Assembly: GCA_964551645.1 (NCBI GenBank)
Contig: CAZKDV010000060.1
Location: 1 to 14,908, forward strand
Direction of reading: 5' to 3'
Length of the DNA: 14,908 nucleotides
DNA from: CAZKDV01 sp964551645
GTDB taxonomy: Bacteria > Bacteroidota > Bacteroidia > Bacteroidales > DTU049
Shown here: positions 6,661 through 12,836 of the stretch, one piece after another
Layout: every line of letters begins with the position of its first letter
How positions within the stretch are numbered: position 1 is the first letter of the stretch
Notes under the pieces: model-generated
What the model was told of the DNA's origin: nothing
Databases searched by the model: none
What the model saw: the letters and a program-made list of their open reading frames with translations, nothing else
Translations under genes and position numbers: made by a program

Positions 6661-8130
6661 TTATTCAATTATTAACAAGCGACTATTTTGAGTTTTATCG
6701 TTTCTATATTTTGTAAAGTAAATTCCTTTTGAAAGGTGAGTTTCTATATAATTTGTGCCTACTGTACATTCTTTAGAGTAAACAATTTTGCCATTAATAT
6801 CAAAAATATCAATTAATCTACATTCAGCAACTTCAAACATAAAACTTCCTTGATTAGGATTTGGATATAGTGATAATTCTGTAATTGTGTTTTCATTAAG
6901 ACTATTAACAACTATTTCAGTATAAACAGTCCATTCTTTTTGTGTTTCTCCATCTTCTGCAATTACATTATATGTTACAGCATTTGTGAAATCATTAATG
7001 TTTACACCACTTTCTTGAATAATACCATCAATATATGCAATAGCCCCCGGTGATAGCTCAAATATGGCAATTAAGTTATATTCGAGGTTTGGATTATATA
7101 TGAACATGTGTATTGTCCCAGCTTCTGAATCTATTGTTGATTCAATTATGTTTTGCTCAGCAAAAGAAAAAGATATAAATTCAGCATTGTGATTTGGGTC
7201 GGCAGTTTTCACAACTACACGCCATTCATTAGCAATTAATTCATCTGAAGATGTTACAATATATATTACTGTGTCTGAAAAGTCGTTAATAGTAATGCCA
7301 CTTTGCTGAACGACATTATCTACCGTAGCAGTAGCATTAGGCGAAAGAGTGAAAATAGCAACCATTTCACTAAGATTTGTGCTAAAAGGAACTTCAATTT
7401 CTATTAGTCTATTTTCATTGTCTATTATTGTTTCGCCAATTTGTTCGTCAAATTTGTATGATATGATTTCTGCTTCATTTATTTCATTTATAATTTCTGT
7501 TCCCTTAAGAATTATATCATCTATTCTGCTAGTTCCTGTTGCTGCAATGTCTCCATCGTTTACTGACATGTTGTTAGATATTGCCCAACGGATATATAAA
7601 GTTTCAATATCATTGCAATCGCTTGGTAGTTGTAGATTGTCTAAAATGCCAATATTAAAATTGTTTTCAACTACAATATTAGCATCAATAACATCAGTCC
7701 AATTAATTCCATCTACACTAAATTGAATAATGAAGTTTTGAGGTCCGGTACCAGAACTTCTTTGTTTTGAGCTAAGAGTGATGTTTTCATAACTAATCGT
7801 ATTAACAACAATTTGCCAGTTTGCATTGAGTGAGGCATCATTCCAATCTTTGGTATTTGGAGAAAATGTTCCGGTTCCGCCAGCTCCTACAACCCATGCT
7901 GAAAAGGTAGGACTGCCATTAAGACTAATAGTGCTTTTGTTAATGTTGAGTTCATTTCCTTCATCTGCTGTATAAGGATTTGCAATGAAGTTTTCAGCAT
8001 TGTCAATAAGTTCTCTTTTGCCTTCGTTCTCGAAGTCCCAAGCTGCAATAATAGTTTGTTGAGAAAATAAATTGTGTAATGATAATACACAAATCGAAAT
8101 GAGAATTGTAATGAGTTTAAATTTTTTCAT
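6661..8130 (-). CDS. T9SS-secreted surface protein with type A sorting domain and two Ig-like repeats
   Basis: The 489-residue product begins with a signal peptide (MKKFKLITILISICVLSL, cleavage near FSQ). An N-terminal beta-rich domain of about 25-212 starts with AAWDFEN and includes FSVDGINW and SRIDDI; it resembles jelly-roll or lectin-like domains of Bacteroidetes surface proteins. Two homologous repeats of about 90 residues follow (219-308 and 316-405), each with a pattern like QxSGxxINDFxxxVxYxV and a closing EW. A C-terminal type A sorting domain (419-489) contains LSLYPNPNQGSF, IDIFDINGKIVYS and LSKGIYF. The protein should be exported by Sec, carried across the outer membrane by T9SS and attached to or released from the surface. 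No catalytic motif is seen, so an adhesive or glycan-binding role is only a guess. It has its own promoter and a strong terminator and appears monocistronic. Confidence 0.88.
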   Translation of the reverse strand: MKKFKLITILISICVLSLHNLFSQQTIIAAWDFENEGKRELIDNAENFIANPYTADEGNELNINKSTISLNGSPTFSAWVVGAGGTGTFSPNTKDWNDASLNANWQIVVNTISYENITLSSKQRSSGTGPQNFIIQFSVDGINWTDVIDANIVVENNFNIGILDNLQLPSDCNDIETLYIRWAISNNMSVNDGDIAATGTSRIDDIILKGTEIINEINEAEIISYKFDEQIGETIIDNENRLIEIEVPFSTNLSEMVAIFTLSPNATATVDNVVQQSGITINDFSDTVIYIVTSSDELIANEWRVVVKTADPNHNAEFISFSFAEQNIIESTIDSEAGTIHMFIYNPNLEYNLIAIFELSPGAIAYIDGIIQESGVNINDFTNAVTYNVIAEDGETQKEWTVYTEIVVNSLNENTITELSLYPNPNQGSFMFEVAECRLIDIFDINGKIVYSKECTVGTNYIETHLSKGIYFTKYRNDKTQNSRLLIIE

Positions 8131-8147
8131 AATAATATGGTTTTTTT

Positions 8148-8155
8148 CAAAATTA
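8148..8155 (-). promoter_or_regulatory. Candidate -7 promoter element for the T9SS protein gene
   Basis: The minus strand reads TAATTTTG, an exact TAnnTTTG match, 17 bases before ATG 8130. That implies a very short leader. It lies in a 128-bp divergent region shared with the flavin reductase operon. Confidence 0.45.
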
Positions 8156-8200
8156 CATATTTTTATTTTTCAAAAATATTCCAATTCATAAAAATAATTT

Positions 8201-8208
8201 TATCTTTG
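8201..8208 (+). promoter_or_regulatory. Candidate -7 promoter element for the flavin reductase-rubrerythrin operon
   Basis: TATCTTTG is an exact TAnnTTTG match 50 bases before ATG 8259. A -33 element is not obvious. No OxyR- or PerR-like operator could be recognised by eye. Confidence 0.5.
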
Positions 8209-8258
8209 ACATGAAAACCTTAGTTTTTGCTTTATTTTGACAAATTAAAAATAAAAAT

Positions 8259-8960
8259 ATGATTAATATTGAAGCTCTTTTTAAATTATCTTACGGTTTA
8301 TATATTGTATCTGCTGGAGATTCAAACAAGGCAAATGGTTTCATTTCGAATTCAGTTTTTCAGGTAACCGCTGATCCTCCGCAGTTTGCATCATGTTGCA
8401 ATAAAAATAATTATACTGCCGAGTTTATTATGAACTCAAAAAGTTTTTCATTATCTATTCTCCGCAAAGATGCTTCTTCAGATATAATCGGCAGATTTGG
8501 ATATAAAAGTGGTAGAGATTTCAATAAAATGGAAGGATTAGCATTAAAATATGGAGTTAACAACACTCCTATAGTACTGAATGATGCTATTGCTACTTTT
8601 GAATGTAAATTAGTACAAACATTTGATGTTGGAACCCATTGGTTGTTTATTGGAGAGCTAATTCAAGCAGAATTAATTGATGAACATAAAGAACCTTTGA
8701 CTTATGCTTATTATAGGAATGTCAAAAAAGGTTTTGCTCCAAAAAATGCACCAACTTATGTTGATATTTCAAAAAAAGAACCACTTGCAGATGTTTCAAA
8801 TCTGAATAAACATAAATGCACTGTATGTGGATTTATTTATGACGAAAATGTTGGCAATGAAGAGCTAAATATTGCTAAAGGTACTTTATTTGGAGATTTG
8901 CCACATGACTTTGTTTGCCCCGTATGCGGAGCTAGTAAAGATGACTTTATTACGGAATAA
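8259..8960 (+). CDS. hrb: Flavin reductase-rubredoxin fusion (high-molecular-weight rubredoxin type)
   Basis: The 233-residue product has two domains. Residues 1 to about 150 form an FMN-binding split barrel of the flavin reductase family (YGLYIVSAGD, then TADPPQFASCCNKNNYTAE, then FSLSILRKDA). Residues 186-230 form a rubredoxin with a Cys4 iron site (C187, C190, C220, C223; CTVCGFIYDE and FVCPVCGASKDDF). Such fusions, called Hrb in Moorella, pass electrons from NAD(P)H through FMN to rubredoxin iron and on to oxygen- or peroxide-reducing enzymes. Rubrerythrin starts 20 bases downstream and is the likely partner, giving a cytoplasmic electron path for peroxide removal. All four cysteines are present and the length is normal for the fusion. 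The Hrb name is by architecture; the electron donor and acceptor are inferred. Confidence 0.88.
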   Translation: MINIEALFKLSYGLYIVSAGDSNKANGFISNSVFQVTADPPQFASCCNKNNYTAEFIMNSKSFSLSILRKDASSDIIGRFGYKSGRDFNKMEGLALKYGVNNTPIVLNDAIATFECKLVQTFDVGTHWLFIGELIQAELIDEHKEPLTYAYYRNVKKGFAPKNAPTYVDISKKEPLADVSNLNKHKCTVCGFIYDENVGNEELNIAKGTLFGDLPHDFVCPVCGASKDDFITE

Positions 8961-8980
8961 CCCTTAAAAAATATATACTT

Positions 8981-9559
8981 ATGAAAAAATCAATTAAAGG
9001 AACGAAAACAGAACAAAACTTGCTTAAAGCATTTGCAGGTGAATCGCAAGCAAAAAATAGATATGAATTTTTTGCAAAGGTTGCTAAAAAAGAAGGTTAT
9101 GAACAAATTGCTGCTATTTTTCAAGAAACTGCACTTCAAGAACAAGAACATGCTAAAAGATTCTTTAAATTTTTAGAAGGCGGAATGGTCGAAATTACTG
9201 CTTCGTATCCAGCAGGAATTATTAGCAATACAATGGATAACTTGAAAGCCGCTGCCGAAGGTGAAAATGAAGAATGGTCTTTATTATATCCCGAATTTGC
9301 CGAAATTGCAAAAGAAGAAGGATTTGCAGAAATATCTACTGCATTTAAGATGATTGCAAAAGTTGAAGTTGAACACGAAAAAAGATATTTAGCTTTATTA
9401 CAAAACATATCTGAAGACAAAGTGTTTATAAAAGAAGGTAAAGTATTGTGGGAATGTAGAAATTGCGGATATGTTTATGAGTCGGCAAAAGCATTGGAAA
9501 TGTGTCCTGCTTGCTTGCATCCGAAGTCATATATGCAGCTTAGAGCAACTAATTATTAA
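8981..9559 (+). CDS. rbr: Rubrerythrin
   Basis: The 192-residue product matches the usual rubrerythrin size. The N-terminal ferritin-like four-helix bundle carries the di-iron ligands E21, E54, H57 (EQEH), E95, E98, E129 and H132 (EVEH). These track the residues of Desulfovibrio rubrerythrin with a one-residue offset. The C-terminal rubredoxin-like domain supplies Cys4 iron through C159, C162, C175 and C178. The enzyme reduces hydrogen peroxide to water in the cytoplasm of anaerobes and microaerophiles, with electrons entering through the rubredoxin domain. The upstream fused flavin reductase-rubredoxin is the likely donor, being in the same operon with a 20-base gap. All metal ligands appear intact. 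Confidence 0.95.
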   Translation: MKKSIKGTKTEQNLLKAFAGESQAKNRYEFFAKVAKKEGYEQIAAIFQETALQEQEHAKRFFKFLEGGMVEITASYPAGIISNTMDNLKAAAEGENEEWSLLYPEFAEIAKEEGFAEISTAFKMIAKVEVEHEKRYLALLQNISEDKVFIKEGKVLWECRNCGYVYESAKALEMCPACLHPKSYMQLRATNY

Positions 9560-9584
9560 AAATTGCTACAATTAAACATATATG

Positions 9585-9602
9585 TAAGAATTAGTTTTCT
9601 TA
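9585..9602 (+). terminator. Weak possible terminator after rubrerythrin
   Basis: TAAGAA and TTCTTA form a 6-bp stem with loop TTAGTT, extendable by A/T pairs with a bulged G. The stem has a single G-C pair position per side and the T-run (9613-9618) is 10 bases downstream, so support is weak. Confidence 0.25.
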
Positions 9603-9622
9603 TATAATATGCCTTTTTTATC

Positions 9623-9630
9623 TAATTTTG
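9623..9630 (+). promoter_or_regulatory. Candidate -7 promoter element for lptB
   Basis: TAATTTTG, followed by CC, is an exact TAnnTTTG match 68 bases before ATG 9699. It suggests that lptB is transcribed separately from the rubrerythrin operon. Confidence 0.5.
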
Positions 9631-9698
9631 CCACTTCTAATATAGTTATTTCAAAAATAATTATATATAATATATTTTGATACAAATAAACAAAAGAT

Positions 9699-10424
9699 AT
9701 GTTGCTCAGAACTGATAAAATAGTTAAGAAATATAAAGGTAGAATTGTTGTTAATGAAGTATCTATAGAAGTAAAACAAGGAGAAATAGTAGGACTTCTT
9801 GGACCTAATGGTGCCGGAAAAACTACTTCTTTTTATATTATTGTAGGACTAATTAAAGCATTGTCAGGGAAAGTGTTTTTAGATGATGACAATATAACTG
9901 ATTTGCCAATGTATAAAAGGGCAAAAAAAGGAATTGGTTATTTAGCTCAAGAAGCTTCTGTTTTCAGAAATCTTAGCGTTGAAGATAATATCAAATCTGT
10001 TTTACAATTTACGAATATAAATAAACATGAGCAACATGAAAAGTTAGAATCTCTTATAGATGAATTTGGCTTGCAAAAAATTAGAAAAAGTCATGGTAAT
10101 AAACTTTCAGGAGGAGAGAGAAGGAGAACAGAAATAGCCAGAGCCTTAGCTGTAAATCCCAAATTTATTCTTCTTGATGAACCATTTGCTGGTGTTGACC
10201 CTATTGCTGTTGAGGATATTCAGGATATAGTTTCTAAGCTAAAAGAAAAAAATATTGGAGTTCTCATTACAGATCATAATGTACACGAAACTCTTTCAAT
10301 TACAGATAGGGCATATTTGTTGTTTGAAGGTTCTGTTTTAAAATCTGGTACAGCCGAAGATTTAGCTAATGATGAGCATGTTCGTAAAGTTTATTTAGGA
10401 CAGAATTTTAAATTGGATAGATAA
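9699..10424 (+). CDS. lptB: LptB, ATP-binding protein of the lipopolysaccharide export transporter
   Basis: The 241-residue stand-alone ABC ATPase is the normal length for LptB. Walker A is GPNGAGKT at 35-42, the Q-loop Gln is at 84 (YLAQEASVFRNLSVEDN), the signature is LSGGE at 136-140, Walker B is FILLDEP at 156-162, and the switch His is at 193 (TDHNV). The segments YLAQEASVFR, ALAVNPKFILLDEPFAGVDPIAV and DHNVHETL are characteristic of LptB rather than other ABC ATPases. LptB works on the cytoplasmic face with LptF and LptG to extract LPS from the inner membrane and push it along the Lpt bridge. No other lpt gene is in the window. It looks complete and monocistronic. Confidence 0.93.
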   Translation: MLLRTDKIVKKYKGRIVVNEVSIEVKQGEIVGLLGPNGAGKTTSFYIIVGLIKALSGKVFLDDDNITDLPMYKRAKKGIGYLAQEASVFRNLSVEDNIKSVLQFTNINKHEQHEKLESLIDEFGLQKIRKSHGNKLSGGERRRTEIARALAVNPKFILLDEPFAGVDPIAVEDIQDIVSKLKEKNIGVLITDHNVHETLSITDRAYLLFEGSVLKSGTAEDLANDEHVRKVYLGQNFKLDR

Positions 10425-10537
10425 AGAAAGAAATTAGATAGTTTATTTATTTTACATCAATTAAAGTCAATTAGAGAAAAATGGTTTTTTTATTCTATTT
10501 GCTTTAATTTATTGTAATATATTCAATTTGTTTTATT

Positions 10538-10545
10538 TACATTTG
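10538..10545 (+). promoter_or_regulatory. Candidate -7 promoter element for the arginine decarboxylase gene
   Basis: TACATTTG, followed by C, is an exact TAnnTTTG match 65 bases before ATG 10603. A TTG at 10512-10514 lies 23 bases upstream, a slightly long spacing for a -33 element. Confidence 0.5.
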
Positions 10546-10602
10546 CAAAAAAAATACGAAGTAATTAAGTTGGATTTAATAATTTGTCTTTAATTGCAGT
10601 CT

Positions 10603-11994
10603 ATGAAAAACAAATACATTGATTTAATTGAACAAACTTTTGAGTTTCCACAAGAGGAATTTAAAGTTATAGACAATGAATTGTATTGGAATGATATATA
10701 TCTAATGGATATTATTAAGCAATACGGAACACCACTTAAAATAACATTTTTGCCTAATATTAGTCATCAAATTCAAAAAGCGAAGCGATTGTTCAATGTT
10801 GCTATGGCTAAAGTTGATTATGAAGGAGAGTACTATTATGCTTATTGCACTAAGAGTTCTCATTTTTCATTTATACTTGAGGAGGCGTTGAAAAATGATG
10901 TTTTTCTTGAAACATCTTCTGCTTTTGATTTGAATATAGTTCAATCATTGATTGAAACAAATCATGCTTCTAAAGATGTTACTATTATATGTAATGGTTT
11001 TAAACGACCTCAATACATTCAGAATATTAATCAACTTATAAACGAAGGGTTTGAAAACTTGATAATAGTTTTGGATAATAAAAATGAGTTGTCTGACTAC
11101 GAGTTTGAAGAAGGTAAGCAAGCAAAAATTGGGATTCGTATTGCAGCTGAAGAAGAACCTACATTCGATTTTTATACATCTCGCTTGGGGGTTAGATATA
11201 ATGATGTAATTCCATTTTATATGCAATGTATTAAGGATAATCCTGCATTTGAATTGAAAATGTTGCATTTTTTTATAAATACCGGAATTAAAGATACTGC
11301 GTATTATTGGAATGAACTATCAAAATGCGTTAATGTTTATGTTGAGTTGAAAAAAGTTTGTCCAACTCTTGATTCTCTTAATATCGGAGGTGGATTTCCG
11401 GTTAAAAACTCTTTGGCTTTTGATTATGAATATGATTATATGGCTGAGGAGATAATAGCACAAATAAAACAAATTTGTGAAAGGGGTGAAATTCCGGAAC
11501 CTCATATATATACTGAATTTGGTTCATATACTGTTGGGCAAAGTGGGGCTGTGCTTTTTTCTATTTTAGACCATAAGCAACAAAATGACAGAGAAAATTG
11601 GTATATGATTGATGGTTCTTTTATGACATCTTTACCTGACACTTGGGCAATAAATCAGCGTTTTATTTTATTGGCATTAAACAATTGGGAGCAAGAATAT
11701 CAAAGAGTTTTTATAGGTGGCTTAACATGCGATAGTCATGATTATTACAATGCAGAGGCACATGCTAATGCTGTATATTTACCTAAGTTAAATGAAGATG
11801 AACAGCAATATATAGGTTTTTTTCATACAGGAGCTTATCAAGAATCTTTGGGCGGATATGGGGGAATTCAGCATTGCTTAATTCCAGCACCTAAGCATAT
11901 TTTAATATCTTACGATGAAAACAATGAAATTAATACAAAGTTGTTTGCAAAAGAACAGAGTTATAAATCAATGTTGAAAATTTTAGGCTATTAA
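10603..11994 (+). CDS. speA: Short arginine decarboxylase (PLP-dependent, alanine racemase-type fold)
   Basis: The predicted product has 463 residues. ATG 10603 is preferred over an in-frame TTG nine bases upstream. The fold is that of type III PLP decarboxylases: a TIM barrel with the PLP-binding Lys84 in YAYCTKSSH, LHFFINTG (the LHFHLGSQ site of SpeA), the phosphate-binding GGGFP, and TEFGSYTV (equivalent to SESGR). A beta domain follows with GGLTCDSHDYY (catalytic Cys376, substrate Asp377) and HTGAYQESLG near 408. The expected reaction is arginine to agmatine plus CO2, the first step of putrescine and spermidine synthesis in the cytoplasm. It is much shorter than the roughly 630-residue enterobacterial SpeA, as seen in other Bacteroidetes. 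The residue after CDS is His where SpeA has Asp. Specificity for another basic amino acid cannot be excluded. Neighbouring genes do not belong to the pathway. Confidence 0.8.
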   Translation: MKNKYIDLIEQTFEFPQEEFKVIDNELYWNDIYLMDIIKQYGTPLKITFLPNISHQIQKAKRLFNVAMAKVDYEGEYYYAYCTKSSHFSFILEEALKNDVFLETSSAFDLNIVQSLIETNHASKDVTIICNGFKRPQYIQNINQLINEGFENLIIVLDNKNELSDYEFEEGKQAKIGIRIAAEEEPTFDFYTSRLGVRYNDVIPFYMQCIKDNPAFELKMLHFFINTGIKDTAYYWNELSKCVNVYVELKKVCPTLDSLNIGGGFPVKNSLAFDYEYDYMAEEIIAQIKQICERGEIPEPHIYTEFGSYTVGQSGAVLFSILDHKQQNDRENWYMIDGSFMTSLPDTWAINQRFILLALNNWEQEYQRVFIGGLTCDSHDYYNAEAHANAVYLPKLNEDEQQYIGFFHTGAYQESLGGYGGIQHCLIPAPKHILISYDENNEINTKLFAKEQSYKSMLKILGY

Positions 11995-12003
11995 AAAAAA
12001 TAT

Positions 12004-12011
12004 TATTTTTG
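12004..12011 (+). promoter_or_regulatory. Candidate -7 promoter element for the DUF4412-like gene
   Basis: TATTTTTG, followed by CAC, is an exact TAnnTTTG match that begins 10 bases after the upstream stop codon and 57 bases before ATG 12061. No terminator is visible between the two genes, so readthrough is possible. Confidence 0.5.
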
Positions 12012-12060
12012 CACAGAATTTGCTATTTAAAAACACAATAAACCTTTAAAATACACTTAT

Positions 12061-12720
12061 ATGAAAAAGAATGCATTATTTATTTTGATAATGATATTGT
12101 CTGTATCATTATTGTCAGCACAAAAAAACAAGAGTTTTAGCGGATTACTTACAATGACTATTAGTTATGAAGGTGATTGGGATGCTGCTACACTTGCTCA
12201 ACAACCCAAAGAGATGAGTATTTTGATTGCTGATAACAAAGCCAAAACAACCATACTTGCTGGAGGTGCTACTATTTCGACTATCACTAATGGCAACGAA
12301 CTGTCTCAAATTATGTTGCTTAATGCAATGGGCATGAAAATTTATGTTAAAAGCACTAAAGATGATATTATTGGAGATATAGAAAAAGAACCTAACATTA
12401 ACTATATTGACGAATCTAAGACTATTGCAGGATATCTTGCAAAGAAAGCCGAATATATTACAACTGATGAGTTTGGAGATGAAAAAGTAACCATAGTGTA
12501 CTATTCTGAAGAAATTGGCGGAGAAAATATTAATTTTGGTGGACAGTTTCATGCTTTAAAAGGATTTCCGCTTGAGTATCAAGTGAAAACAGATGATGGA
12601 GCTATTATTTTTTCTACAGTTAAAATTGAAACTAAAAAGAAAATTAAAGATAAAGAATTTATGATACCAGACGATTATGATGAAATGTCAAGAGAGGCAT
12701 TAAGAAGTATTGGCGGTTAA
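12061..12720 (+). CDS. Exported DUF4412-like protein of unknown function
   Basis: The predicted product has 219 residues with a clear signal peptide (MKKNALFILIMILSVSLL, cleavage near SAQ). The mature part is predicted to be mostly beta. It has FSGLLTMTISYEG near 26-38, KTIAGYLAKKAEY near 119-131, VTIVYYSEEI, GFPLEYQVKTDDG near 167-179, and a closing FMIPDDYDEMS. The pattern of an extracted-signal strand, an AGYxxKKA motif, a YYSEE strand, a GxPLEY strand and an ending IPxDY resembles DUF4412 proteins of Bacteroidetes, whose fold recalls LolA/LolB-like lipoprotein carriers. No Cys follows the signal peptide, so it should be periplasmic or secreted rather than lipid-anchored. A strong terminator follows. 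Family assignment is from memory of the pattern and is moderately sure; function is unknown. Confidence 0.7.
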   Translation: MKKNALFILIMILSVSLLSAQKNKSFSGLLTMTISYEGDWDAATLAQQPKEMSILIADNKAKTTILAGGATISTITNGNELSQIMLLNAMGMKIYVKSTKDDIIGDIEKEPNINYIDESKTIAGYLAKKAEYITTDEFGDEKVTIVYYSEEIGGENINFGGQFHALKGFPLEYQVKTDDGAIIFSTVKIETKKKIKDKEFMIPDDYDEMSREALRSIGG

Positions 12721-12747
12721 TATTGAATAAAAATATTTTATTTTTTT

Positions 12748-12777
12748 AAGCTATCTAAAAAGATAGCTTTTTTTTTT
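12748..12777 (+). terminator. Strong intrinsic terminator after the DUF4412-like gene
   Basis: AAGCTATCT (12748-12756) and AGATAGCTT (12761-12769) form a perfect 9-bp stem with an AAAA loop, and the T tract runs from 12768 to 12777. The final T is also the first base of the next -7 element. Confidence 0.93.
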
Positions 12778-12784
12778 AATTTTG
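12777..12784 (+). promoter_or_regulatory. Candidate -7 promoter element for ftsK
   Basis: TAATTTTG, followed by CC, is an exact TAnnTTTG match 53 bases before ATG 12837. It abuts the terminator T tract, so the hairpin occupies the region where a -33 element would sit. Confidence 0.5.
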
Positions 12785-12836
12785 CCATTATATGCGTAAG
12801 TAAGTTATTTTAAATAGGAAAAGGAATAATATAAAT

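Noticed and set aside
7349..7726. Plus-strand 125-residue ORF
   Set aside because: It lies wholly inside the T9SS protein gene on the other strand, is Ser/Ile/Leu-rich, and has no start context or domain.
10594..10602. TTG start for the arginine decarboxylase gene
   Set aside because: An ATG lies nine bases downstream and begins a normal MKNKY start; nothing favours TTG.
12145..12552. Minus-strand 135-residue ORF
   Set aside because: It is antisense to the DUF4412-like gene, whose signal peptide, promoter and terminator are all coherent on the plus strand.
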